Shown in pieces: positions 48,106 through 61,658 of a stretch of DNA of 64,000 nucleotides. Every line of letters begins with the position of its first letter. Within the stretch, counting starts at the first letter, position 1. Origin of the DNA: Mrakia gelida (Eukaryota; Basidiomycota; Tremellomycetes; Cystofilobasidiales; Mrakiaceae). The notes under the pieces were generated by a model. That model saw only the letters and a list, made by a program, of their open reading frames with translations, did no database searches and had not been told where the DNA came from. The translations under genes and the position numbers were made by a program. The DNA lies in contig BRON01000007.1 of assembly GCA_024345305.1 (NCBI GenBank), forward strand, positions 1,054,001 to 1,118,000, given 5' to 3'.

Positions 48106-51100
48106 ATGATGCCGGCTCCCCCTCAAGGGAACCAAAACTATCAGGTTCAGCAGCACCAGCAACAGCAGCAACAACCCCAGCAACAGCAACAACAACAACA
48201 ACAGCAGCAGCAACAGCAACAAAACCAAGGACCAGCTCCTACACCTCCTCCTCCCCCGCCTGCGAACGGATTGACGACCGCCGATGGAGGGATGACTCTC
48301 GCCGGGGTTCTTCACTTCCTGCAGACTGAATGGAGACGGTGGGAGAGGGACAGAAACGAGTGGGAGATCGAGAGAGCAGAGATGAGGGTGAGTCTTCAAT
48401 CAGCAAACACTCCAAAGAAGGGACGAGCTCGGGAGGAGAAGGGACGTCAAGAGCTCCCCTCAGCGCCTCTGCGAGGAAGCAGCAGCGGGCGGGGCTGGCT
48501 GAGAGGGTGATGGATAGCCTGGGTCTTCCTAGCGAGGTCTCTTTAGCTATCTCGGGTCTCGCGAGGGGGATGGAAGGAGCAGGAGAGGTTGGGAAGAGGA
48601 GAGGAGAGATGGAGCTTGTTCGACCTTCTCCTCCCCTCCCAGCTTGGACCAAGAGCTCTACTTTTTGCTGCTAGAGGAAGCGAGAGACTCAGAGCTTCTC
48701 TTGGGTTGCTTTTGATCTCGAGAAAAGCTTCTCTGACAGAGGAGAGGGCTGGTCGTCTCTCACATGCTCCATCGTCATCACCTCCTTCCCTCCTTCCCCA
48801 GCTCTCGCTTCCTTCTCTCCCTCCCTCGCTCTTGATCTCGAAGCTGACTCCATCTCCTTCTTTCCTTCCCTTCGAATGTTACCACTCTCAGGCTCGTATA
48901 GCACTACTCGAAGGAGAACGTCGGTCGGCTGAGAACTTGAAGCTCGACCTCTCTCGTAGAGTCAAGATGCTCGAGTTCGCCCTTAGGCAAGAGAGGTCAG
49001 TCTCCGCTCTCACTCTTCCCGTGGCTTCATTCTCGAAGGAAACTCTTCACCATGAGCTCGAGACGATCCCAGAGCTCGAGCTTCGTGGTCGAGCAAGTCT
49101 CGTTGAAGCTGACCTCGACCTCCTTCCTTCTAGGGCAAAACACACGGCACCTCCTCCGCCAACATCAGCTCCCTCGGTTACGCCAGCAGCTGCGATCCCT
49201 CCAGGCAAGCTCCTCGCTCTTCAAGCCGAGACGGAAGGAAAGGACGGTACCAGCACTAGCAGTGAAGGTGGCAGCGACGACGGAGGTGAGCTTGACACAG
49301 AGCTAGCCCGTGAAAGAGAGCTCGTCTGACCCTCCTTCTCTCCTCTTCGATACAGCTCCTGCCTCCCTCCTCAACGGCGCTTCCTCGTCACCACCACTTC
49401 CCTCTGGAGCTCGATCTGTCGCTCCTCTCACCAACGGAGCACCAGTCCCCGCGTGGAAGACTGGAGTAGCAGCAGCTGGTCGAGACCCCAAAAGTCGACA
49501 GCGAAGCAGGGACTACCTCAAGCAGTTCGTCCTCGTCCTCGTCTTCACGTGGCTCCGATCGCGTCTGAGTCGCGAGTCTGCTCTGACCTGCTCCTCTTCT
49601 CGTCCTCCCTCAGATGTCTCCAAGAGATCACCTACCTCACCTCCCCAGGAGCTCTCAACCCTCTTCCCAATCGACCCGTCGTCCTTCCTCCTCCTCCTCC
49701 AACCATCGACCAATCCTACCTTCCCCAATCTAGACAGCCCAACTCCGTTCCCTCTCAGCAACCTCCATCCCAAAATCAGCAGCAGCAGCAGCACCCTATT
49801 GACCAGCAGCAGCAGCAGCAACCTCATCCTCAGCAGCCTACCATCCTCCAACGACCTCGGAAACACCTCCCCGAGCACGTCCCTCCATCTCCCATCCAGG
49901 GAGTTCCTCCAACCATCCAGGAGCAGCAGGACATCGCCGCGGAGAGGGAGAGCAACGCTGAGAGGCAGCGTGAGAGTGATCGTCGTAGAGAAGAGGAGGA
50001 AAGGGCTGAAGCCGAGGCTTCGAGGTCGAGACCGTCGTCGGCAGAGGAGGAAGCTCGTGCAGCATCGTCACTGGAGTCGGCTCCTCCTCCTCCGCCAATC
50101 GCTCCTGAGGATCACTCGCAAGACGGATCCTTCGCTTCGGAACCTCGTCCTTCTTCGCCATCATCCTCCCAGCCATCTCCATCGACCTCCCTCTCATCCG
50201 TCGAGTCCCAAACCCACTCCTCCTCCTCGTCTTCCTCGTCCGTCGACCGCTCAAGCTCGAGTCCTCCTTCATCTCGCCCAGACATCGAGGAGGACCATCC
50301 AGCAGACTCCACGGTCATCCACCTCTCCAAGGATCAGCCCATCGCGAACGGAACCTCAGCTTTCGAGGACGCTCCGTCGGAAGAGTCGGATCCCTTCGAG
50401 GACGAGAAGGACGCGGAGGAGGAGGACGAGGAGGAGTCGCTTGAAGCTATTCCGTTGGACGAGCCTGTCGCTGAGGAGCAAGTGGATCAGAAAGTTGAGG
50501 AACCTGAAGAGGAGGAGGACGAAGAGGAGGGGGAGGAGGGAGGGAACAGGTTGACGGCTATCTTTCGACCTCAAGATAAGGGAGAGTGGAAGGAGGCCTT
50601 GAAAGCTGCTGGTGCGAGCATCAAGGTGAGTCATGAATTTCGTCTCTGGTAAGAGGATCCCTTCTGACGCTCTGCTCTTCGTCTTGTCCAGTCTGCCGTC
50701 GTCTCCACACCAAAAGACGAGCCTTCGTTATCGAGTGAGTACGATCGACCTCGAACGCGTCTTCGTCCTTTCCTCGAAGCTCATCTCCTTCCCTCCTCCT
50801 TTTCCCTTCCAGCAACTCAAAACGACGAAGACCAACTCGCCAACCTCACTCTCGACGACGATCAGTTCGACGACGACGAGTCACCATCGACAGGGACGAC
50901 GGCTGAGGGAGGAGCGTGGAGAGCTCGACGGACGTTGAAGAGGTGAGCTTCGAATCCCTTCCCTCTTTCGCCTTGAGAGCTCACAGTCGCTGACTCTCGC
51001 CTCTCACTTCTTCAGTCATCTCGATGCTGTTCGAGCCGTTGCGTTCCACGAGACGGATCTCTGCTTCGCTACCGCCTCGGACGACTGCACCGTCAAGGTG

Positions 51101-52314
51101 TGGCGGCTCGATCCTGACGAGCTCTTGCCTGAGAGGTTCGTCGCGTCGCTTCTCGTCTCGTCCCCTTCCCCATCGCGAGAAGATTATCGCTCACCCTCTC
51201 TCTTTCTTCTTCTCTCCTCCAGGACCACACCCTCGAAGGATACTGAACCCCAGATCACCTACCGAGGCCACACCCACGGAGTCACGTCGGTCGTCATCTC
51301 CTCGTCCCAGCAACGAATCTACTCCGGTTCCCAGGACTCGACGATCCGCGTCTGGAAACTCCCCTCCCCCGACCACGAGCTTTACTCGGACTACGACCCA
51401 GAATCCTGCATCGGCACCCTCGTCGGTCACTCAGATTCCGTCTGGGCTCTCACCCTCGTCGGAAGTCGACTCGTCTCGGCCAGTTCGGACGGGAACGTCA
51501 AGGTCTGGGATACCGAGAGCGCTGGAACTCCTCTCGTGTCGAGCTGGGGATACTTGGGACTGGATCCTGAAGGACAGTCGAACGGAGAGGAGGCGGCGGA
51601 GGAGAAGGTCGCGGCGGATGGAGAGCGGATCGTTCCGACTTCGCTGTCGCCTGTGGGATCGGACTCGACGCTCGTCGCTGTTTCGTACTCGGACAGTATC
51701 GTCAAGATCTTCGATGTCGAAACGGGGAAGGAGATGGCTAGGATGCAGAGTGACGAGTCGTACGGTGAGTCGAGACATTTCTTTGACGCGTTTTGCCTTC
51801 TTTCCGAAACTGACTCGTTTTCTTCGCTCACTTCTCCTTCAGATGGAACACCAGAAACTCAGATCAACGCCATCGTCACCCATCCCACCGCTCCTCTACT
51901 CGTCTCAGCCCACGAGGACAAGTTCATTCGGTTCTTCGACATCTCGACAGGTTCGTCCCTCTCCTCTCTCGCTCCTTCCTCCCTAAACAGCCCCAACTCA
52001 CCCCTTCCTTCCCCTTCCTTCCTCTTCCTCTCACAGGCGAGCAAACCTACGTCCTCCCCGCCCACTCGGACGCGGTCACCTCCCTCGCCATCTCCCCTCT
52101 CGTCCCCAACACGCTCGTCTCAGGAGGACACGACTCCTCCCTTCGGATCTGGGACCTCAGCACCAAAACCTTCGTCCAGGAGATCACCCTCCATCGACGG
52201 AACAAGGATCAGGGAGTCCTCGCCGTATCGATGCATCCGACACGGAAGGTGCTGGCGTCGGCGGGAGCGGACGGTATCGTGAAGCTGTTGACTTGGGTGG
52301 AAGGAAGGGCTTGA
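48106..52314 (+). CDS. striatin family protein (STRIPAK scaffold)
   Basis: The scaffold and PP2A regulatory subunit of the STRIPAK complex; homologs are PRO11 in Sordaria and Far8 in yeast. After a polyglutamine N-terminus and a Pro run comes the striatin domain: [60 protein letters not shown] (caveolin-binding and coiled-coil region). A long disordered Ser/Pro/Gln and then Glu-rich middle follows. The C-terminal WD40 propeller starts [20 protein letters not shown] and includes [75 protein letters not shown] and a final [20 protein letters not shown]. This domain order is diagnostic. Two consecutive ATGs (48106, 48109) open the frame. Confidence 0.93.
48142..48228 (+). repeat. polyglutamine-coding CAG/CAA tract
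   Basis: A run of CAG and CAA codons near the N-terminus of striatin, interrupted by His and Pro. CAG and CAA are mixed, which usually stabilises the tract. It is a likely length polymorphism between strains. Confidence 0.9.
49777..49836 (+). repeat. second glutamine-rich CAG tract in striatin
   Basis: Two blocks of four to five CAG codons separated by a short HPID segment, followed by CAA and CCT codons, in the disordered linker between the striatin coiled coil and the WD40 domain. Confidence 0.85.
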
Positions 52315-52945
52315 TTTCGCGCGAACGCACCTCTCTCTACTTAGTTCGTTCCAATACTGTATTAGACAACAACAAGACACGTCCCCATCCAAGCTTTCTT
52401 CCTTCTTCTATACGGTTCCTCCTCTCTTCACCTACGTTGCTCTCGTTCGTTCTTAGCCTCTGTAATACCCTCTCCCCCCCCCCCCTTCTCTTTGGACGAC
52501 GCGACTCGTCGAACCGCTTTCTTTTGCATTTCCTTTCTTTCTCTACTAGTTTTCTTCTTTGCGTACTTACGTGCCTGTTCTTTCTGTTTTTGCTTAACGA
52601 GATTCGAATCCATCACGCATTTCCACTCATCGAGATCTGTTCGAGGTTGCGAGGGCGAGAGAGATCATCAGGGAGCGGGCGAGGGAAGTGAGCGAGCTGT
52701 AGGGTTCTGCGAGTGGTTCTACGAGATCAAGATTTCAGCAGCTGTACTTTCAGCAGCTGTACAACTGCTTCAGCACCAGAAGCCAACCTCCAATAAATCC
52801 TCCTTATCTCTGCGACGCGTTCTCATCCGTAGTCTCCTCGGCCCTCGCCTTGACAGGAGCGTGTGAGCTCGCTCGCCTTCCCTCCTCTCCTTCCCCTCTC
52901 ACACCTTCCACCTCATCCCCCACCCTCACCTACTTCTCGGCTGGG
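52315..52945. other. intergenic spacer striatin - ATG2
   Basis: A 631-bp spacer. It is T-rich after the striatin stop, with a C run near 52480. A GATTCGAATCC-like segment near 52600 resembles a tRNA T-loop, but I could fold no cloverleaf around it. No gene is seen. Confidence 0.4.
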
Positions 52946-55900
52946 ATGAGTTTCCTCACCTCCCTCTCCTCCTACTTCACTCTCCCTTCCCTCCCCTCCC
53001 TCCCGTCCTTCCCTTCGTTACCTCAGAACATCCAACGGCGGTTCCTCTCGTTCCTCCTGAAGCGCTCGCTCGGTCACCTCGTCAAGGAAGGAGCTCTAGA
53101 TCCAGAACGGCTCGAAGCGCAAGTGGGGAGTGGGATGGTAGAGATTAGGGGGGCGGAGTTGAATGAGGAGGTGAGTCGGCGAAGAGCCTGTTTGGGGGTG
53201 GAGGGGGAGGGAGGAGGTGGACGAACGAGGTCATCCGAGTCGAGTCGAAGCTGACTTTGGTCCGTTCGTTTGTTGTTGTTGTTGTTTTCGCTAGGCCATC
53301 AACGATCTCCTCCCCTCCTCCTTACCCTTACGACTCGAATCTGGCTCTCTGGGAACGCTCTCAGCTCACATCCCTTGGTCAACTCCCTTCTCCTCCAATC
53401 CAACCTCATCGTCCTCAACCTCCTTCCCTCCCTCGACTTCCTCCTCACCGCTATCCCTCTCCCTAACCCACCTCCACCTCAACTTCGTTCTCTCCCCAAC
53501 ACCAACCCACTCCCAAACTGGAGCTGGTGCAGGAACGACATCCCACTCCGTCGTCGATCTAGCCGAATCACTCGCCTCCGAAGCGGACGAGTTCGTTCGA
53601 CACGAGCTCGACGAGAGGGAGGAACGAGATCTCCTTCAATCCGTTCATACCATCAGGAGGGATGAGTTCTTGGATCCGTTCGTTTCGCCCGACCACCCTG
53701 CTCCCTCGCACCCCCCTGGATCTTACAACGACGACGAAGAAGAAGAAGAAGAATGGCTCCCACCAGGATCGATTCGCCCGTTCCTCAGTCGCAAGGAGGG
53801 AGGCTCCAAGGGGAGTCACGCTGGAGCAGCAGATCAGGAAGGAGCGAAGACTTTGCTGGCGGGACTGGTGGAGGGGTTGCTCAGTCGGTTGAAGGTCGAG
53901 GTGAAGGATGTTAGGGTTAGGGTGAGGTTTGAAGGGCAGGAAGGGGGGATGGAGGTTGAGTTGAGGGTGGGAGGGGTTGGGTATAGGGATGAGGCAGGAA
54001 CCAAGAGCTCGTCGTCGACAACTTCTTCTAGCAGCACGACATCGTCGCTTCCTTCCTCGGTCAAAACTCTACGGATCTCCAGCATCGCTGTTCTTACGCG
54101 TCTCCTCCCTCCACCACCCCCACCCTCGCCACCCGCAACTTCAACGCGTCGTGGACCACCAACGACGACTTCTTCCTCCCTCTTCGACTCCTCTTCTTCG
54201 GACGACGACGACGACGAAGGAGACTCGGCGGCGGAGATGATGATGTCCCAGGCGGTGGTGGATCTCAGGGAGAGTACGATTTTGGGAGGAGAGGGGAGCG
54301 AGGACGGAGGGAACAGCGTGTACGAGAGCGCGACGGGGGGGAGCTTCTTTGGTGGTGGAAGTGAGAGGAGTGGGAGGAGTGCTGCTTCTTCGGAAGCTGG
54401 GACAGAAAGAGGGGAGGAGACAGCAGCGGTAGTATCGCCGGTGGAGGAGACGAAGAAGAAGGAGGAGGAGGAAACGTGGAAGACCCTCGCGTCGTTCGGA
54501 TCGGAGGAGGTCGTGGTGAGGATTTCGTCGGTTCCGAGGTCGACAGCGCCAACAGTACCACCCACTACACCCTCGAACGCGTCCTCGGCCAGTATGGATC
54601 GCTGCAAATCATCTTCGTCCTCCTCGTCGTCACAATCCAAACCCTCCCTCATCGCTCCTTCGACGCAACCCACCCTCTCTGTCGACGTCTCCCTCCCGAA
54701 CCTCTCCCTCCTCCTCCTACCCTCCCAAGCACGATCCCTCTACCTCATGGGAAACCTCGTCCTCTCTTCCCTTCCACCACCACCGCCTCCTCCCCCATCA
54801 TCTCGGAAACCACCCACCCTCGCTCCTCCTCCTCCAACCTCGTCGTCGTCGCCAGCAGGACTCCACGCCTCCGTCCACCTCAAATCCATCCTCTTCATCC
54901 TCGTCTACACGGAAGAACCCGTCCCTCAGTCGTTCGAGGAGCAGTTCTGGACCAAGCCGAGAGGGGGCTTGCTTCCTGGAGGAGAACTCGAGTTGAAGGT
55001 CGAGAAACTCGAAGGCGCGTGGAGCAACGTCGAGTCGTTCGAAGGAGCTGGACCTCTCGCTAGTCGAAGGAAGAGCGCAGGATCAGGATCAGGACCAAGC
55101 TCATCTCACAATCAACCCTCGTTCGCTCCCATCTCGACGATCACGAGCTCGCCGTCGATGAACCTCACGATCAAGGACATCTCGATCCTCGAACATCTCC
55201 CTCCCCCCTCCACCGCGCCGTCGGATCAACCTCCCACTCCCACGACCTCCCCGATCATGATCTTCGATACCAACCTCCCTCTCCAGTACGACTTCAAGGA
55301 GTCGACGTCGTTCCCGGACTTCGAGCATCAGGATTGGAGACGGCCGCGACGAGGAGGTGGAGGAGCTGGTGGATCGGAGAAGGGGTGGAGAGTTAGGCCT
55401 GGGAGGTCGAGAGCTGGGGGTGCGTTTGGTGGGGCTGGAGGAGTGCTGAAAGCTCCTATTGGGGTAGAGAGTGGTGGCGGTGGTGGTGCTGAAGGGGTGT
55501 TGAAGGTGAGGAAGGAGGGAGGGAAGGGAGGTGAGTTCGATTCGAGACGCGTCGACTTCCAGTTCGCTCGAAGTTCTGACTCTGACTCTGCCTCCTTCCT
55601 TCGTTCTTCCTTCACGCAGGCATCATCGTCGACGTCCTCCCCATCCACTTCTTCTTCGACCTCTCCCTCGTCGAACGACTCCTCCCCTTCCTTCGATCCC
55701 TCACCCCTCCCTCCTCCTCCTCGTCCTCAACCTCCCCCTTCGCAACCTACGCCAGCGACCTCTCAGACTCGGAGGATCTCACCCCACCAGCCACCCCAGC
55801 TCCTCCTCTCAATCGAAACCTCTCCACCGTTCTCGACGACCTCGAAGCAGAAGAGTCCAACCCCTCCTCCTCGCCCTACCAACCCAACTCCTCCTCGGAC

Positions 55901-58900
55901 GACCCTCACCCTCCCGCCCTCACCCTCCGCTGCCCCCTCATCCGAGCCGAAATCCGCTGTCCTGCTCCCGCTTCAAGCAGAGGAATAGGAGATGGATCGT
56001 TCATCCGCTCAGGGATCGTCATCCTCGACGTTCACGACGTCAAGCTCGCTTTGGGAGTCGCGCAAGGAGGGACGAACGCCGTCGGACACTCGCCTTTGTT
56101 GGCTCATCAACGCGTTCGGATGGCAGCTCATGCCCAGCCAAGTCGAGGAGGAGGACCCACCAACAACAGGGAAACGACAAGGGAACCTCCTCTCTTCAGA
56201 GCAGAATGGCGAAAACTAGGCCTCTTCCTCGCTCGCGTCTCAGACACTCGAGCCAAAGCCTTCGTCGTCGTTGGACTCGTCTCAGCAGCAGACGAGCACG
56301 ATCCTCTCCTCGATGGACCTCCCCTCCTCCCTCGGATCCAACTCCTCCCAGGGGTGCATCATTCCCTCGCTTCCCGCCGACATCGCTCCCAATCCAACCA
56401 ACCCTCCTCCCACATCCCTCCTCACTCGTTCCAACTCCCCTCCCGCCCCACCCCCACCCCCTCCCCCCCAACCAAAACCCTCGACATCCGCATCCCCTCC
56501 ATCCGAGCCAACATCCACAAATCCACCATCGAGGGCCTCCAGTACTTCGCGGATGATATCACTCAGTGGTTGGATGGCGCGTTTGGGGATGGAAGTAAGC
56601 CTAAGCCGAGGGATGATTTGAAGCTCATTGGGAGTAGGTTCTTTGGGCCCAAGCCGACGACGAACAGTAATGCGAGCTCGAGCGATGGGGCTGGGGGGTG
56701 GTCGGACGGGGGACGGGGTGGTGGAGAGGGCGAGGGAGGGGAGGGCGGAGGAGGAGAGATTTTGCTGAGTTTGGATGTTGCTGAAGGTGAGTCGTCGAAC
56801 TCACGAACCATATGTGGAGTCGACTGGGTGGGAGGGCTGAAGGGGGGAGGGAGAGAGCAGCACGGAAACTGACGCGTTCGTTCGTCGTTTTGTTTCGTCG
56901 CGCACCAGTCGACCTCCTCCTCCACACTCCTCGAACGGCTGCAGGAGAGGAGAACGCTACGCTCAGGGTCATGCATCTCTCGGCGAGTGATATTGAGGTT
57001 TTGGGAGAGACGGTCGTGGATGAGAAGGTGCGTTTGCTTGGAGAGAGTGAGGCGAGGTGGGAGATGGGAGGGGAGAAGTCGCGACTGACGAGCTGGTGTT
57101 TCTTTGGTTCTGGGTTTCGACAGAAGGAGAGCATCATCTCAGTCTCGATGGCGGATGCGTTCTTCGAGGATGTGTCGGACAGTGCTGCTGTTTCGAAGAT
57201 CTTTGGGAAGACGTTGTCGAGGAGTTTGGTGAGTCGTTCGCGTCTCGTTCTCTCTCTTCTCAGCTCGAGCCTTCTTTAGAGCATCAGCTGACCTCTTGTC
57301 TGTCTTCGTTGTATTGCAGGAACTCGCACCCAAACCCATCCTCTCCCTCCGGTTCATCTCCTCATCGGACCTCGACGGCTCGACGAAGGAGACGGACGTT
57401 CAGCTCTCCCTCTACAACAACACCCTCTTCGTCACCTCCGATTCGACCTGGATTGCCGATCTTGCTTCGTTTGCGAAGACGCCTGAAGGAGTGAGATCGC
57501 CAGTTCCTCATCCCTCTTTCTTTCGCTTGTGATTCCCTGACCGTCCCTCGTTCGTTCCTCCTTCGTTTTCACCCAGGCCTTCGAAGACGTCGTCCCCTCC
57601 GAAGTCACCCGCATCTCCCTCCGTCTCGAAGACACCTCCATCCACATCGCCGCTCCTACCCACCCAGGAGCTCTCGTCCTCTCCGTTGGTCAGCTCGCGG
57701 TCTCAACGGAACTCGTCAGCGACGCGACGGGGAAGATGGTTGAAGTCTCAGGGACGGGGTTGAGAGTGTTCCTCATCGATGATTTGAAGGCACCGCTGCC
57801 GGAGAAGGGGCAAAGTCATAGGCCGTTGACGGGGATGGAGGCTTGGAAGGTTAGTCTGAAGGACGAGGGGGAGAGGGAGGAAGAGGGAGGGGAAGTCGCG
57901 TCGAGGAGAAGTCGAGCGACTTGCTGACCTTCTCGTTTGCTTGTTTCACAGCAACGAGGATACGCGAGTCTCGCTGAGGTCTCAACGGTGTCTCTGACGC
58001 TGAGGACGGATCCTGAGGAGGACCCGAAGACTGAGGTAAGTCTCTCTTTCGGTTTTCTCGAGCCTTGCTTCGTTTCGACGAGGCTGATTCGTTCCGTTCT
58101 TTTCGCTTTTACAGGTCGAAATATCTCAAGTCAAGCTTCGGATCACTGCCTGTGCCGACTCGATCGTTACACTCGGAGCTATCGCTGGAGATCTGTCGAA
58201 GCTCGCTCCCTCTTCGTGAGTTCTTTTTCGTTCGAAGAGCTCGAGAAACAACGCTGACCTCTCTCGCCTCGCAACGACAGACCTGATCCGCCTCCACCTG
58301 CTGGCTCTCCTCGAACTCCTGCTTCGTCCACTCCTCCTGAGCCTACGGATCTGCTTGGTACGTTCACCTGACCTCTTTACCCCCTTCGATCAAAGGAAAC
58401 TGACGGGCCGACCTCGCTTCTTTTTTCACAGCGTCTCTCGAAGAAGACACCTTCCGTCGCCTCCCCTCCTTCATCTCCGACGCCGACTTCATCGCCGACG
58501 ATCTCCCTCGCAACGTCGATTACCTCGAGACCCATCGTCAAGAGCTCGGTCTCCCGGAACCTCTCAGCGCGTTCGAGTCGGTCGATATCAAGGATCCTCT
58601 GCCTCGACGGGGGATCGTTTCGGAGGTCGATGGAGAGACGATTCGCTTGCTCGATCCGGATGGGATTCAGATCGTCGAGGACTACTGGTCGACGTTGATC
58701 TCGGAACAGGAGAAAGATAGCGAAAGCAGGTGAGTGTCGTCCTTTTTGAGACGAGGTTGGAAAAAGACCCGAGCTGACTTGATCTTGGTTTCGACGCGTC
58801 CCTTTCTCCAGCTCCTCCTCAACCCTCCTCCACGTCCGAATCACCAACTGCGATGTCTCCTTCCTCCTCCATGACGGTTTCGACTGGCACCACACTCGGA

Positions 58901-60820
58901 AGTCCATCGAAGACGAAGTCAAAGCCGTCCGTCGTCGACTCGAAAAGATCCGTCAACTCCTCGCGAGCGGTCAAACTCCCGACGAGAGCATCGAGCAAGC
59001 TGGAACGACGCTCTTCAACTCAATCTACATCGGAGTCCCTCAGTTCCAAGCAGACATGGACGCAAGTGGATACCTCGCAGCTCTCGGAGACGAAGACCTC
59101 CTCGACTTCGCTGGAGGAGACAACACCAGTCAGGCTACCTCGTTCCAGTCCGTCAAAGGTCGAGGAGGAGGAGATGGATCGTCGCCCAACCCGTCGTCTG
59201 GGAAGTCGTCGAAGCATCGCCGTCCGAAGCTCACCAGGTCGAGACATGCCAGGATCGAGATCAACCTCCATGGGATTGCGGTGGAGATGAAGAGTCATCC
59301 TGTTGGGGAGGAGCTCGCATCGAAACTCGAGGTGACGGTCAAGGATCTGGAGATCTTGGATCACATCAAGACGTCGACTTGGAAGAAGTTCCTGACGGAG
59401 ATGAGGTCGGATTCGAGGGGGAACGTGAGGGAGGCGGACTCGAACATGGTGACGATCGAGTTGAAGAGCGTCAGACCGATTGCTGAGAGGGAGACGGAGG
59501 AAGGGAGGTTGAGAGTGAGTCCTTCGCGTCGAGGTTCTCGCTTCGCTTGACTTTCCTTCGCTTCAGGGCTGACTTCGACGCTTTCGGTCTCGGAATTTAG
59601 GCCAAGATCCTTCCTCTTCGACTGCACGTGGATCAGGACGCTCTCGACTTCCTCAAGAGGTTTTTCAGCTTCAAGGATGGTCGAACGGCCGCGTCGACTC
59701 CTTCGCCTGCTTCGGAGAGCAAGGAGATCTACCTTCGTGAGTTCGACGACGCTCTTACCTCCCGAGCACTCGACGTAGACTGACCAAAGCTTTTCGACTC
59801 TTAGAACACGTCGAAATCTTCCCCATCGAACTCAAGCTCGACTACAAACCGAAACGCGTCGACTACCGAGCTCTTCGAGAAGGCAAGACGATGGAGTTGA
59901 TGAACTTCTTCCACTTCGATGGAGCGGAGATGACTCTTCGACGGATCACTCTCTCAGGAGTGAGTTCGATGCTTCTCTTTACCTCCACCTCCTCGAAGAC
60001 ACTGACCGATCTCGTTCGTTTTCAGGTCACCGGCTGGCCTCGTCTCTTCGACACCCTCAACGATCTTTGGACTCCCGACGTCAAAGCCAACCAACTCGCC
60101 GAGATCATCTCCGGAGTCTCTCCCATCCGCTCTCTCGTCAACGTCGGTTCAGGAGTCGCCGATCTCATCCTCCTCCCCATCGAGCAGTTCAAGAAGGACG
60201 GTCGAATCGTTCGAGGAGTCCAACGGGGAACGACCTCCTTCGTCAAATCCACCGCTCTCGAAGCCATCAAACTCGGAGCTCGACTCGCCACCGGAACTCA
60301 AGTCATCCTCGAGAAAGCAGAGAACGTCATCGGAGGTCGATTCGGACAGACCATCACGACCGAGACCTTTGCAGGAGAGGATCGAGTTCATCGGACAAGA
60401 GACGAGACGGCGAGCAGCAGCAGCGACGACGAGGCGGACGAAGTCAGTCGATACGCCAACCAGCCTGCCGACGTCAAGGAAGGGATTTCGACGGCCTACA
60501 AGAGCCTGAGTAGGAACATCAACTCGGCGGCTGAGACGATCCTCGCTGTTCCCATGGAGGTTTACGAACGATCCGGAACGAACGTGAGTTTCGACGCGAG
60601 TCTTCCTCTCTGCTTTCTCCCCTTTCCTTTCCTTCGAGCTGACTTTTGGGTCTTGTTTTGACTGATGCAGGGACCCGTCCGAGCCGTCGTTCGAGCCATC
60701 CCTATCGCCGTCCTAAAGCCCATGATCGGAGCGAGCGAGGCTGTCAGCAAGACCCTCTTTGGATTGAGGAACTCGCTCGATCCCGATGCGAGGGGGGAGC
60801 AGAGCGACAAATACAAGTAG
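52946..60820 (+). CDS. ATG2: autophagy-related protein 2 (lipid transfer protein)
   Basis: A rod-shaped, chorein-type lipid-transfer protein that moves phospholipids from ER to the growing phagophore and works with Atg9 and Atg18. The protein is very long, probably over 2,000 residues. The N-terminal chorein region reads [20 protein letters not shown], then [20 protein letters not shown] and [10 protein letters not shown]. Long Ser/Pro- and Asp-rich linkers interrupt the body, as is usual for basidiomycete ATG2. Beta-rich segments include [20 protein letters not shown] and [20 protein letters not shown]. The conserved C-terminal domain is complete: [79 protein letters not shown], and near the end [20 protein letters not shown]. 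The start [20 protein letters not shown] fits the amphipathic N-terminus. No frameshift or missing motif was seen. Confidence 0.95.
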
Positions 60821-61658
60821 ACCTCTCCTTATCTTCTCTCCTTCGCCTCTTTAACGATATCTATAGTTTCATTATCTCTGTTTCGTCCGTATGCGTCTAT
60901 TCTCTTCACGACCCAATCCATGTCCTTCTCGCTTTTCTCTCTCGTTCGTTCGCATCGTCCTCGCTTCCACGTTTCTTAGATCCCCTCATTCCGTAGCTTC
61001 CATGTGCATTCCCTCCCGTACACTCGCATCGTTCTCCAGTTGTACCTTTCTTTGATGACCTTCACGATCTTCCGTCGACGCGTTCGTTCCTCGCTCGGCT
61101 GCTCTCCTTCTCCGTTCTTCCTTTCCGACGAGACCAAGCTGTACGAAGGAGAACCAGAACGCATGCGATTGTTCGAGACAAGAGGGAGAAGGTAGACCAG
61201 CGACAGGGAGAAGAGAAGGGGAGAAAAAACGAAGCGCTACAGAACCGAGCTCCCAAAACGAGGAGCTGCAGGTGAGGATCAGGAAGAGACGAGCGAAGGA
61301 CGCAAGAAAAACCCGGAAAGAAGACGAAAAGAGACGGAACGAAAGGTGAGGAGGCTATGCAAAGTGGGAGGGAAGGGGATTCAATGAAGTGGATAACGGC
61401 GAGGCGGAGAGAGTGGGACGAGAGGAGGGAGTGCATAATGAGTACGAAGAAGGTTGCGAGCCATGCAAGGGGGAAGGGAGGGAGACGACGGAGAGGAGAG
61501 AAAGAATCAAGAAAGGCGAGAGCTAGGCAAAGCAAACAAAACAACAGAGACGAGGAGGGAACGATGGACGAGGGAGTGGGAGGGAGGGGCGAGTACGACG
61601 ACGCGACGCGAAGGAACCAGTCCGTTGCGAGCGAAGTCGAGGAGAGCGAGAGGGGTGC
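60821..61658. other. convergent intergenic region ATG2 / PKA
   Basis: An 838-bp tail-to-tail spacer with both 3' UTRs. It is T-rich directly after ATG2 and purine-rich next to the kinase. An ACGCGT occurs near 61079. No gene is supported. Confidence 0.4.

Noticed and set aside
52590..52640. T-loop-like GATTCGAATCC suggesting a tRNA
   Set aside because: No acceptor, D-arm or anticodon stem could be paired around it.
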